DNA of 64,000 nucleotides, taken from NCBI RefSeq assembly GCF_004005995.1, contig NZ_CP034767.1, positions 1,860,001 through 1,924,000 on the forward strand. The letters are read 5' to 3'. The notes under the pieces were generated by a model, which was not told the origin of the DNA, did no database searches, and worked only from the letters and a program-made list of their open reading frames with translations. Each line of letters opens with the position of its first letter. Positions within the stretch are counted from its first letter, which is position 1. The translations under genes were made by a program, and so were the position numbers. This DNA is from Devosia sp. 1566 (GTDB lineage Bacteria; Pseudomonadota; Alphaproteobacteria; Rhizobiales; Devosiaceae). This document shows positions 1 to 8,605 of this stretch, in pieces.

Positions 1-2
1 CA

Positions 3-1361
3 CCTTTCCAGACCTGGATGGCTGCCAGGTGGGGTGGTCAGAAAGATCCCGCGAACTGGTTGGATCAGTTTCCGTTTTATGTTGCCGCCGAATGGTGTGA
101 GGCGCTTGGTATCTCCGCGCTTCATTCGCCAAAGGTGCGAACCTCGCAACTTACCGAACGCGATTGGGCAGAAGCCGGCAACGCTGGCTTCAACATTGCA
201 TTTCAGGGAGCGCCGGCAATTGAAGAACTGCTCGCGCGCCTGAACGAAGGGCAACGTGAGACTCGGGGGTTTTGGGGCGTCCACGACACATATGGCTACG
301 CCTACAAGTTTTTGATGCGCACGCTCGAAGACGAGGATTTTAGCCGGATCCGCGATCTTGTTCGCAATTTTGCTAACAGGACCATGCCTCTCGAACCTGG
401 ATCCGATGTGCTGGGTGTAGCCATTGCTGACCCCGGCGTTGTCACTGTCCGGTCCGCTGCCAAACAATCCGGTGTTCACGATCGGACCATCAGGCGCATT
501 TTCGACCGCAAGGGGCTCGCGCCAGCCGCCTTTGACGATAATTTGCGTAATCATCGAGTGACGGTATCCTCTGGCGACGTCAAAGCGATGCTTGATAAGT
601 TGAAGGGGGCCATCAGCGGTCCGGAGGTGTCGAGACGCTTCGCCATTCCGCGGCTTCACCTTAATGCCTTGCGCAAAGTTGGTGCGTTGCCCACCGCTAC
701 CCAGTCCGAAAATACGCCGCACGCCAAACACCGGTTTTCCCTTAATGACGTCGACAGCATGTTGGAAAGAATGTTCGCCGGTGCGGAGGACGTTGCCGCT
801 CCAACGGATCGTCAGTTGCCGGTAATGGATTGCAGACATGTAGCCGGCGCCAGCCTTGAGACTGTGTTGACTTCGGTTTTCGATGGCACCCTGACTTGGA
901 AAGGTCGACTTGCCGGGCGCTCGGGCTACTCCGCTTTGCTGCTTGACGCAGATGAATTGATTGAACGGGTGAGAACAGAACCCGTCCTTGTAAATTGCCT
1001 TAAGTCGGATCTCCCTTCCCTGATTCCCGGTCTCAGTCCCCTCGCGATCGAACCGCTTGTTGCTGCTGGCATCCTCATTACGGCAACGGAATTTAGTCGG
1101 AACGCGCGTCGAAAGGTTCCAGTGGTTCTCCGAACGAGCGTCGACGATTTCAACCGACGGTATGTCTGCCTTGGCGGCTTGGTCAAATCCACCGGCCTGC
1201 ATTTCAAGCAGGTCCAATCGGTACTCTCACGCCATCGAATTACCCCAGCTTTCGAGCCGGATGAGATGAAGGTTTGGTTATACAATCGTCAGAAGCTGCG
1301 GCCTCTGGTCGAGTCCGAACCGAACGTCTGGGCAAACGAGCAGGATGAGGCGCCGATCTGA
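3..1361 (+). CDS. TniQ-like protein, 5' end outside window
   Basis: The reading frame is open to the window edge, so the ATG at 18 need not be the start and the N-terminal zinc-binding part expected of TniQ is probably outside. The visible 447 residues begin with a WLDQFPFYVAAEWCEALG segment followed by an AAGFNIAFQG stretch, which resembles the TniQ core where a transposition/target-selection protein of Tn5053/Tn7-like elements recognises DNA or partner proteins. From about residue 135 there are repeated helix-turn-helix-like segments (SAAKQSGVHDRTIRRIF; SGPEVSRRFAIPRLHLNALRK). No tniA or tniB is visible downstream, so the partner genes, if any, lie to the left. The family call is from recognition of the fold pattern, not a search. 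Confidence 0.6.
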   Translation, partial: PFQTWMAARWGGQKDPANWLDQFPFYVAAEWCEALGISALHSPKVRTSQLTERDWAEAGNAGFNIAFQGAPAIEELLARLNEGQRETRGFWGVHDTYGYAYKFLMRTLEDEDFSRIRDLVRNFANRTMPLEPGSDVLGVAIADPGVVTVRSAAKQSGVHDRTIRRIFDRKGLAPAAFDDNLRNHRVTVSSGDVKAMLDKLKGAISGPEVSRRFAIPRLHLNALRKVGALPTATQSENTPHAKHRFSLNDVDSMLERMFAGAEDVAAPTDRQLPVMDCRHVAGASLETVLTSVFDGTLTWKGRLAGRSGYSALLLDADELIERVRTEPVLVNCLKSDLPSLIPGLSPLAIEPLVAAGILITATEFSRNARRKVPVVLRTSVDDFNRRYVCLGGLVKSTGLHFKQVQSVLSRHRITPAFEPDEMKVWLYNRQKLRPLVESEPNVWANEQDEAPI

Positions 1362-1639
1362 TGTGATTTCGCAATTGCGCTTGAGCATAGCGCTTCCGAG
1401 GCATTGCCCAGCCTATCCCTGGTCAAGGATCAAGCACCGGTGCGGCGATGCATTTTTCTAAGAGATTCGTAGCAGTATATCAGTTCGACAGCGTCGCAGT
1501 CCCCAGCACCCATCATGATTCCGATATTGCAGCACTGCGTTCGAATACCTCGATCACCGGCCGCTCTGGATCCGGGTCCACGCGGGCGGCCGGATGCCGG
1601 GTAGATTGCATATTGGACGATGTAGTTCTGGTGGAGTCC

Positions 1640-1830
1640 GCGAAATTCGGGCAACTCGACAGGATGCATTCCGGCATGAGCGAGCTCCATGAATTCGGTC
1701 CAGATCGCGACAGGCAAGGTTCCACCACCCGCGGATCGTCGTCCCGACCGAGCCAAACGCCGTGATGACGTTCGCCGTGTAGCTGACGAAGCTTGCATCT
1801 CTGGAGTTCTGGCTTTGTGCAAAGACTTGA
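1640..1830 (-). pseudogene. Ghost of a PBP1A-type penicillin-binding protein (C-terminal transpeptidase part)
   Basis: On the minus strand one frame reads DASFVSYTANVITAFGSVG (about 1799 downward), which matches the DAWFVGYT segment near the end of class A penicillin-binding protein transpeptidase domains. In another frame, from about 1729 to 1650, it continues with GGTLPVAIWTEFMELAHAGM, the matching next block (GGxLPAxIW). A frameshift near 1735 separates the two blocks and no catalytic SxxK/SxN/KTG region is visible upstream. This is therefore a decayed fragment of a cell-wall synthase. Nothing else coding is seen between 1362 and 2124. Confidence 0.6.
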
Positions 1831-1906
1831 GAGTTGCCTAGAGTTTGTGCATTGCGCCGGTCATCTGACTGGTCACATGCGAGGCGCAAGAAGGGCCTTG
1901 GCCGAA

Positions 1907-1927
1907 CACATGAAAAGTTTTCATGTG
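1907..1927. promoter_or_regulatory. Perfect 21-base palindrome, possible operator
   Basis: The arms CACATGAAAA and TTTTCATGTG are perfect inverted repeats around a single central G. The site lies about 200 bases upstream of the LysR gene at 2125, in a stretch with no gene. It could be a regulator binding site or a relic of the decayed neighbour. No T-run follows on either strand, so it is not a typical terminator. Confidence 0.4.
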
Positions 1928-2124
1928 AACGTCTGCTTCGGGATGGTGAGAAAGCAGCCGGAATAGCGGTTACGGGCCGACCTCTGCCGCCTCCGGCCGT
2001 TACCCGCTTCTGAGCATTACTTCAGTGGCTGTTCAAAGTGCATGGGCTGGCGCAATGGCTTGTTATCTGACGCTTATGGTAGCTTTCCAAGGCAAACACA
2101 GATCAACATTCGAGTGAGCGCGTC

Positions 2125-3039
2125 TTGAAACTGCCCCAATCAATCGACTCCACGGCATTGCGCTATTTTCAGGCTGCGGCCACTGCCTGCTCGATGCGAA
2201 GGGCCGCCGATCAGCTCAACGTTTCGCCTTCGGCGCTGTCGCGGCAAATCTCGGCGCTTGAGGAAAAGCTTGGGGCCCCTTTGTTCGAGCGCATGCCGCG
2301 CGGGGTGAAGCTGACCAGCGCTGGTGAAATTCTGCTGTTTCATGCTGAACAGAGCTTTAAGGAGCTGGACCGGGCGCAGAAGGCTATCGCCGAGCTGAAG
2401 GGGCTGCGGCGTGGCCAGATCAATATCGCCATCGTTGAGTCTGCCGCACGCGGGCTGTTGCCGCCGGTCCTGGCGGCGTTGTGGGCCCGCCATGCCGACG
2501 TGAAAGTTTCCGTGCAGGTGGCCGGCACATATGAAGTGCTGCGGCGCGTGGAGCGGGGCGAGGCTGATATCGGCATCGCTTTTAATGTCTTGCGCGAAAC
2601 CGACCTGATGGTTGTCGATGTAGCGCGGCTGCGTATCGGGGCTATCATGTCGAGGAACCACGAACTTGCCGGACGCAAATCGCTCAAGGTTCAGGATCTG
2701 GTCGGACGGCCGGTCTTTCTGGCCGACTCGTCGCTGATGCTGCGCGACGCCCTGGCCGATGCGGAGCGCAGCTGGGCGCTCGATGTGCGGCTCGTCACCA
2801 ACTCGATCACGCTGATGAGCGCTTTGGCCGCGACCACGAACGGCATCGCCCTCAAGACGAAAGTGGGAGTGAGTGAGGAAATTGAGAGGGGCGAGCTCAA
2901 CTTCGTTCCGGTGGATGACAGGCGATTGCCGGTTCAGCACCTGGCCGTCGTGGTGCGGCGCAACCTGGCCTTTCCCGCCTTGGTCAACACCATTGCCAAG
3001 GAATGCACCACCGCCCTATCGCGTATCCGCGAAGATTAA
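2125..3039 (+). CDS. LysR-family transcriptional regulator
   Basis: A 304-residue protein of normal LysR length. The winged HTH is at residues 8-65 (LRYFQAAATACSMRRAADQL, SPSALSRQISALEEKLG, LFER), followed by the periplasmic-binding-protein-like effector domain from about residue 90. The start is TTG at 2125; no ATG or GTG in frame allows the complete HTH. The gene ends tail to tail with the amidohydrolase gene, overlapping it by 4 bases, so it faces the UbiD/ABC operon rather than diverging from it. Its adjacency suggests that it senses the operon's substrate and acts at the promoter region near 8393-8605; this is inference. Confidence 0.85.
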   Translation: MKLPQSIDSTALRYFQAAATACSMRRAADQLNVSPSALSRQISALEEKLGAPLFERMPRGVKLTSAGEILLFHAEQSFKELDRAQKAIAELKGLRRGQINIAIVESAARGLLPPVLAALWARHADVKVSVQVAGTYEVLRRVERGEADIGIAFNVLRETDLMVVDVARLRIGAIMSRNHELAGRKSLKVQDLVGRPVFLADSSLMLRDALADAERSWALDVRLVTNSITLMSALAATTNGIALKTKVGVSEEIERGELNFVPVDDRRLPVQHLAVVVRRNLAFPALVNTIAKECTTALSRIRED

Positions 3040-4346
3040 AAGGCGGTGGCCCGGGCCCTTTGTGCCAGCTCTTCCGCCACGAGACGGTGTTCCGCCAGCG
3101 CTGCCCTGTGCGCCGCCCGAACCAGAACGCCATCGCGCACCAGAACCTGCCCGTCCACCATGGTTAGGCTCACATCGCTTCCGCGCGCCGCGTGGACCAG
3201 ATTGGTTTCCGCCGTGTCGGGCAGGCAGGGCTGCAGGTGAAAAGCGTGCGTGTTGATCATGACCAGATCGGCAGCCATGCCCGGCGCAATGGCTCCGACG
3301 CCCACTGCCCCTATGGCAGCCGCACCGCCGCGCGTGGCCATGTCGAGAACCTGCCGCGCCCCGAGAAGCGTGGGGTCCCGAGCAAGCCCCTTGTGCAGAA
3401 GGGACGCAAACTTCATCACGTCGAACATATCGAGCCGGTTATTGGCCTTGGCCCCGTCCGTGGCGAGCGCGACATTGATGCCGCAACTGCACATGAGCGG
3501 CACCTCGGCAATACCGGAGCCAAGTTTGAGATTGGCGTGGGGGCAATGGGCGACATGGGCGCCCGCTCCCGCGATGATGCGCCTGTCATCATCGTTGAGC
3601 CACACGCCGTGGGCGAGCAAGGTGGTCGCTCCCAATCCGCCCAGATCATGCAGATGCGCAACCGGGCTTCGCCCGGTTCGTGCCCGAGTTCTGTCCACCG
3701 AAAAGCGCGTTTCGCTGCAGTGCAGATGCAGTCCGACCTCGTATTGCGCCGCAATTTCGATGCCCTGACGAATCTGAGCATCGCTGCAGCTTTCCAAATC
3801 GTGCAGGCCCACCCAGACCCGCACGCGCGGATCAGTGTCCCTGAACGCCTCAAGCAAACTGACTGTGTCATCCAGATGAGGCGCAAAAGGCTTGGTATCG
3901 GCAACATAGGGGGCGACCACAAGGCGAATGCCGCATTCAAGCGCAGCGTCCACTGCCGGACGCGGGCGGATGCACATGTCCAACATGCTGGTCGTGCCCG
4001 ACATAAGCGCCTCGCCATAAGTGGCAAGGGCGGCCACCCTGGCTTCGGCATCGGTCAAATTGGCTTGCTCGCGCTCGATGACGCCCAGCCAGTCTTCTAG
4101 CACCACCCCTTCGGCACTGCCGCGCGTGAGACTGGAGTGGGAATGGCAATGGGCATTGACCAGACCCGGCATGAGGACATTGCCATTGCCATCTATGGTT
4201 TCGCCAAAGCCATTAAGTTCGGCAGGATCGTCTTGGCCGAGGCCCGATATACGGCCATCCCTGACGGCAACCCAGCCCGCGAACGGTCGGGTGGTGCCCG
4301 CGGCTCCTACCACGAGGACATTTTGGAAAAGAGTGCTCGATGTCAT
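3036..4346 (-). CDS. Amidohydrolase-superfamily deaminase/hydrolase (TRZ/ATZ-like)
   Basis: 436 residues with the hallmarks of the cytosine-deaminase/chlorohydrolase group of metal-dependent hydrolases: NAHCH near the N-terminus (H66 and H68), HLHCSE (H209, E212), AHGVW (H246) and ATDGAKANN (D297), all metal or catalytic positions in the family. Such enzymes remove amino, chloro or amide groups from N-heterocycles or open rings. It is the last gene of a minus-strand operon and its ATG overlaps the permease stop (ATGA). Together with a NitT/TauT importer and a UbiD decarboxylase this suggests catabolism of a carboxylated aromatic or heterocyclic compound. The exact substrate cannot be read from the sequence. 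Confidence 0.85.
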   Translation of the reverse strand: MTSSTLFQNVLVVGAAGTTRPFAGWVAVRDGRISGLGQDDPAELNGFGETIDGNGNVLMPGLVNAHCHSHSSLTRGSAEGVVLEDWLGVIEREQANLTDAEARVAALATYGEALMSGTTSMLDMCIRPRPAVDAALECGIRLVVAPYVADTKPFAPHLDDTVSLLEAFRDTDPRVRVWVGLHDLESCSDAQIRQGIEIAAQYEVGLHLHCSETRFSVDRTRARTGRSPVAHLHDLGGLGATTLLAHGVWLNDDDRRIIAGAGAHVAHCPHANLKLGSGIAEVPLMCSCGINVALATDGAKANNRLDMFDVMKFASLLHKGLARDPTLLGARQVLDMATRGGAAAIGAVGVGAIAPGMAADLVMINTHAFHLQPCLPDTAETNLVHAARGSDVSLTMVDGQVLVRDGVLVRAAHRAALAEHRLVAEELAQRARATAF

Positions 4347-5128
4347 CCGGCAGCCTCCGCGCCTTCTCCGCGCGTTGCCAGCCTCTCAAGCCGTCCGAAG
4401 AGGACGAAGGAGGTCACGCCCAGAGCTGCGAGCACCGCCACACAGACAAAGAGCAGATCGGTACGCAACTCGGTGGCCGAGGTGATGATGAGATAACCCA
4501 GTCCCACCCCGGAGCTGTAGAACTCAGCCACCACGGCCCCGACCAGCGAGAGAGATGCAGCAATCTTGAAGCCGGCGAAGATGAAGGGCAGCGCGGTGGG
4601 CAGCTGAACCTTCAGCAGCAATTGCAGCCGGCTGGCATTGATCGAGCGCATGAATTCAACCACCCGCCTGTCTGCCGACTTCAAGCCACGCGTAGTGTTG
4701 GTGACGACAGGGAAGAAGGAAATAATCGCGCAGATCAGGACCTTGGGCAGAAGGCCAAATCCGAACCAGATGGTCAGAAGCGGCACGAGTGCGATGACCG
4801 GTATTGCGTTGGATACGATGATGAAGGGCAAGAGGCCCTTTTCAAGGAACCGCGAATGCACGATGCCGGCAGCGATGCTGACCCCAAGCACGGCCGAAAT
4901 CGTAAAACCGAGAACGGCTTCGAGCAGGGTAAGGCCGGTGTGATACCAAAGGTTCTGCGTGCTCTGGAACCGCACCGCGATATCGCTGGGCGCCGGAAGC
5001 AGCCATGCGGGCACATTGAGCAGTTGAACGCTCCCCTCCCAGGCCGAGATGATGACGACGAGGATAATCAGCGGAGGAAGCACCGCCCAGGATAGCTTGT
5101 GCAGTGTCATCTTCGTGGAGGTTTTCAT
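4343..5128 (-). CDS. NitT/TauT-type ABC transporter permease
   Basis: 261 residues with about six hydrophobic segments. The cytoplasmic EAA-type loop that docks on the ATPase is visible near residues 175-205 (EFMRSINASRLQLLLKVQLP, then ALPFIFAGFK). Members of this family (SsuC, TauC, ThiX-like) move small organic anions or heterocycles across the inner membrane with one ATPase and one periplasmic binding protein, both encoded directly upstream. Start and stop codons overlap those of both neighbours by 4 bases (ATGA), indicating translational coupling. Confidence 0.9.
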   Translation of the reverse strand: MKTSTKMTLHKLSWAVLPPLIILVVIISAWEGSVQLLNVPAWLLPAPSDIAVRFQSTQNLWYHTGLTLLEAVLGFTISAVLGVSIAAGIVHSRFLEKGLLPFIIVSNAIPVIALVPLLTIWFGFGLLPKVLICAIISFFPVVTNTTRGLKSADRRVVEFMRSINASRLQLLLKVQLPTALPFIFAGFKIAASLSLVGAVVAEFYSSGVGLGYLIITSATELRTDLLFVCVAVLAALGVTSFVLFGRLERLATRGEGAEAAG

Positions 5129-6003
5129 GACCGCAACGCATCCCTTGCTTCGCGCACCAGACGCATGAACTCGGGTGTCTCGCGCATGTCCTCGTGCCTG
5201 GGTCGCTCAAGATCGACAGGCAATATTGTCTTGATCCGCCCCGGATGGGGCGACATAACGACGACCCTGTCGGCCAGATAAATGGCCTCGGAAATATTGT
5301 GAGTGACGAACAGGATGGTTTTCTTTCCCACCGACCACAGTTTGAGCAGATCGTCCTGCAACTGCATCTTGGTCAGTTCATCCAGCGCGCTGAACGGCTC
5401 GTCCATCAGCAGAATGGAGGGGTCCCAGGCGAGTGCGCGCACGATGGCCACGCGTTGGCGCATTCCGCCCGACAGTTCATGCGGGTAGGCATTGCGAAAA
5501 TCCCCGAGACCGACGGACTTGAGCAAGTCCATGCAGCGGGCCTCCCGCCCCTCGGCCGGCACATTCAGGACTTCAAGCGGCAGCAGCAAATTCTCGATCG
5601 CCGTGCGCCAGGGCAGAAGGGCGGGCTCCTGGAACACGAAGCCGAAGTCGTTTTCCCGCCTGGCTGCCTCGGGGGGCGCCCCGCGAATGAGGATTTGCCC
5701 TGCAGTGGGCGCAACCAGATCACTCACCAGACGCAGTAGCGAGCTCTTGCCGCAGCCGGTCGGGCCGAGCAAGGCAATGAACTCTCCCTCTCCCACGCTC
5801 AGATTGACGTCCGAGAGTGCATTGACGCGTCGACGCGGCGTTTCGAAGCTTAATGAGACCGAACGCACCGAAATGCAGGCCGGCGCCGCCAGGCTTTGTA
5901 CGGTAGAGCCCTGCTTGAGAATGGCTTCGTCACGGCCAGCAAGCTGGCCGTGACTGGGATCTGGTCTAGTGGTTAGCGACATCGCCTGCCTGTCGTGGGT
6001 CAC
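5125..6003 (-). CDS. NitT/TauT-type ABC transporter ATP-binding protein
   Basis: 292 residues. Walker A GPTGCGKSS is at 80-88, the signature LSGGMRQR near 176, Walker B ILLMDEP near 197 and the H-loop in FVTHN. The roughly 40 residues before the ABC domain are longer than usual and low in conservation. The product energises import with the permease at 4343-5128 and the binding protein at 6000-6977. Its ATG overlaps the stop of the binding-protein gene by 4 bases. Confidence 0.92.
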   Translation of the reverse strand: MTHDRQAMSLTTRPDPSHGQLAGRDEAILKQGSTVQSLAAPACISVRSVSLSFETPRRRVNALSDVNLSVGEGEFIALLGPTGCGKSSLLRLVSDLVAPTAGQILIRGAPPEAARRENDFGFVFQEPALLPWRTAIENLLLPLEVLNVPAEGREARCMDLLKSVGLGDFRNAYPHELSGGMRQRVAIVRALAWDPSILLMDEPFSALDELTKMQLQDDLLKLWSVGKKTILFVTHNISEAIYLADRVVVMSPHPGRIKTILPVDLERPRHEDMRETPEFMRLVREARDALRS

Positions 6004-6977
6004 TGCGCAATGAAATCGGTGGTGAACAGGCTTGATGCCTCGGGCGCCGCATCCACCAGGCCCAGTTTGGCGGCCAGCTCGGAAGTGCTCTGCCAGCGCG
6101 CTTCGCTCATTGCGCCGATTTCGCGGTCCGCACTGCCAGTCCAGTAAGGCGTGGTCAGCTCCAAAACCTTGGCTTCACGATCGGTGTCGACTTCGTCAAC
6201 TGCCCCTGCAACAGCGGCGATCGCTTCGTGGGGATTGTCCATGCTCGCCTGCATGGCCGCAAGGGTCGCCCGTACGAAGCCGGCCACCAGGTCGGGATTG
6301 TCCGCGATCACATTCTGGCCGGCAACCAGCGTCAGTCCATAGGCGTCAACGCCGAATTCCGACACCGGCATGACATGGACAGCCATGTCCAAGGTGGCCG
6401 CCTCGATTGGCTCATTCATCTCGAAGCCCATCATCGCCCCGACCTGGCCGACCAGAAGCGGCTGCACGCCGAAGCCAACGTCGGCCATTTCCACATCGTC
6501 TTCCGATATGCCGTTCGCGCTGAGCATGGCACTCAGGCCCTGGCTGGTGGCGCTGCCCTTCTTGTTGCCCAGCAGCACGCCGTCGGTCAGCTGGTCGGGA
6601 GAGGTGATCGGGCTATCCTGGGGACTGATGACCACGGTCGGATTGTCCTGATAGAAGCCGGCAATGGCCACCACCGGCACATCCTGAGCCTTGGCCTGCA
6701 CCAGCACGAGACCATCCACCAAGCCGAACTCGACGGCGTTGGCGCCAACCTGCTTGACGGTATCGGACGAGCCGGAACCGGAAATGATCTCCAGATCAAT
6801 CCCCTCCTGCGCATAAAGCCCCGAAGCCTGACCGTAGTAGAACGGTGCGTGTTGTGCGCCCGGACGCCAGTCGAGTCTGATTTGTACCGAGGTCAGGTCG
6901 TCCTGGGCAAAGCTCGGCATAGCCGAGAGCGCAGTCGTGGAAAGAATGAGAGCAGCAAGAAGGGAGCGTCTGTTCAT
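6000..6977 (-). CDS. NMT1/THI5-like ABC transporter substrate-binding protein
   Basis: 325 residues with a Sec signal peptide (NRRSLLAALILSTTALSAM, cleavage likely after SFA before QDD). The mature start VQIRLDWRPGAQHAPFYYGQ is the typical NMT1/SsuA/TauA opening, and GSGSSDTVKQV follows as in family members that bind small heterocycles or sulfonates. A GGAG ribosome site lies before the ATG. It follows the UbiD gene in the same operon and would capture the substrate that the decarboxylase and amidohydrolase degrade (inference). Confidence 0.9.
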   Translation of the reverse strand: MNRRSLLAALILSTTALSAMPSFAQDDLTSVQIRLDWRPGAQHAPFYYGQASGLYAQEGIDLEIISGSGSSDTVKQVGANAVEFGLVDGLVLVQAKAQDVPVVAIAGFYQDNPTVVISPQDSPITSPDQLTDGVLLGNKKGSATSQGLSAMLSANGISEDDVEMADVGFGVQPLLVGQVGAMMGFEMNEPIEAATLDMAVHVMPVSEFGVDAYGLTLVAGQNVIADNPDLVAGFVRATLAAMQASMDNPHEAIAAVAGAVDEVDTDREAKVLELTTPYWTGSADREIGAMSEARWQSTSELAAKLGLVDAAPEASSLFTTDFIAQ

Positions 6978-7003
6978 TGCGGTTTACTCCAGCGCGGGGG
7001 GAT

Positions 7004-8392
7004 TTAGCGAATTGATGTAAGGGTTTCTCGCGCCCATTTCTGGGCGCTTTCGGGCAACACTGCCCGCTCGACGTCCCAATTCATCGGGGCCGTGGCATCC
7101 AGGGCCAGTTTTGCCGAAGTACCGTTGCGAGACGAGGGATCGAGTTGGTTGCACAAGGCATTGGGCACGCAGAACATGTCCGTGTCGGCCTGAAAGCGGG
7201 TCGCCAGCGCCCACATCACCTCGTCCTGATTAAAGACGTCTACGTCCTCATCGACGGCAACCACGAGCTTGATATAGGGGTCGAGCCCCATCAGCAGCAT
7301 CATGGCGTGGTTGGGTTGTCCCTCGGCCGATTTCTTGAGAGACATATAGGCGTGAAAATGCGTGCCGGATTTGGGCCAGTTCACCGCCTTGAGGTTGGGA
7401 ACCATTTCCCGCAGCCGCATGACAACATGGGCTTCCTTGCTCGAGCGGCCCAGCAGCAGGTGCTCTGCGGAAAAGCCGGGAATGATGTCGTGGAAGATCG
7501 GCCGCTCGCGGTGGGTGATGGCCTTGGCGACAAAGACATTCTTGGTGGAACGATAGGTGGAATAGCCGGTATATTCGCCGAACGGCCCCTCCTCCTCCTC
7601 GACGCCGGCCAGGATCTCGCCTTCGATGACCATCTCGGCCCAGGCGGGAACCTCGACTTCGATGGTCTTGCACTTGACCAGATCGACCGGCTGTCCGAGC
7701 AAGCCGCCGGCGATGTCCAGCTCATCGACCTCCATGGCAACTTTGGCGGCTGCAGCGAGATTGATTGCCGGGTGCACCCCGATGACTATGGCAACTTCCA
7801 GGTTCTTGCCCCGGGCAGCGCAGCGCGACAGGTGCTCCCAGATATGGCCGCGGGAATGCAGGCTGGCACCCAGCCGATTTGGTCCCTTGAGCTGCAGCCG
7901 CTGGTAGGACAGGTTGCGCACCCCGGTATCGGGATCCTTGCATATGAGAATGCCCGAGCCGATGTAGCGGCCCGCATCCTTCTCGAAATGCCGGCTGATC
8001 GGCAGCGCACCGATGTCAAGTTCGTCGCCTTGAATGACATGGTCATGCACCGGACCGCTCTCCACCAGACGGGGTGCAATGGTCTTTTCGGCGGCCTGCG
8101 CCCAACGCTCATGGAACTTGCCCGGCTCGACACCGCAGAAGCGGGCGATGCGCTCGCGGCTTGCAAACAGATTGCTCACTACCGGCATGGTGAAGCCGTC
8201 AGGGTTGTCAATCACCACCACGGGATCGCGACCCTGCCGCTCCAGTTCGAGCACCAGTGCGGTGGGCAGATAGTCGATATCGGTGGGCTGATCGAGTGTC
8301 AGGATTTCGTGGTCCTGAAGGTCTGCTAGCCAGCTTCGCAACGAAGGCGCTTCATTGCGTTTCATGCTGGAAATTCGGTCGAACAGAGACAC
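7004..8392 (-). CDS. UbiD-family (prenylated-FMN) decarboxylase
   Basis: 462 residues, normal UbiD length. Visible family blocks are LSYQRLQLKGPNRLGASLH (substrate/prFMN side), the EEEGPFGEYTGY block with the acidic residues that carry the active-site glutamates, and SAEHLLLGRSSKEAHV. These enzymes reversibly decarboxylate unsaturated or (hetero)aromatic acids using prenyl-FMN. The start is GTG at 8392, preceded by GGGAG at suitable distance; the ATG at 8365 has no ribosome site. It is the first gene of the operon and its cofactor enzyme UbiX is encoded divergently at 8606. Linkage to an importer argues for catabolism, not ubiquinone synthesis. Confidence 0.92.
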   Translation of the reverse strand: MSLFDRISSMKRNEAPSLRSWLADLQDHEILTLDQPTDIDYLPTALVLELERQGRDPVVVIDNPDGFTMPVVSNLFASRERIARFCGVEPGKFHERWAQAAEKTIAPRLVESGPVHDHVIQGDELDIGALPISRHFEKDAGRYIGSGILICKDPDTGVRNLSYQRLQLKGPNRLGASLHSRGHIWEHLSRCAARGKNLEVAIVIGVHPAINLAAAAKVAMEVDELDIAGGLLGQPVDLVKCKTIEVEVPAWAEMVIEGEILAGVEEEEGPFGEYTGYSTYRSTKNVFVAKAITHRERPIFHDIIPGFSAEHLLLGRSSKEAHVVMRLREMVPNLKAVNWPKSGTHFHAYMSLKKSAEGQPNHAMMLLMGLDPYIKLVVAVDEDVDVFNQDEVMWALATRFQADTDMFCVPNALCNQLDPSSRNGTSAKLALDATAPMNWDVERAVLPESAQKWARETLTSIR

Positions 8393-8605
8393 GTCAGCAA
8401 ACTCCCGTCACTCGAGGCGACACATTTTCTAGTGCGATGAGTGCAATCTTCCACGCTCAAAAGCAGCGGTAAATTACCGATTTGTCACCCGCGTGTTGTT
8501 GAAAAAGCAACGCTTGACCAACTTGACGCACCCCAGGAGATTGGGATTATCTCTGGGCGAGCGGCGGAGGATGACAGCCGAGATAACAGCCAAGGAAAAG
8601 GCGAC
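8393..8605. promoter_or_regulatory. Divergent promoter region of UbiD operon and UbiX gene
   Basis: 213 bases separate the divergent UbiD and UbiX starts and must hold the promoters of both. An imperfect inverted repeat (CCCAGGAGAT ... ATCTCTGGG, about 8529-8554) could serve as a regulator site. No -35/-10 pair is assigned with confidence. The LysR protein encoded at 2125 is the nearest candidate regulator. Confidence 0.35.
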
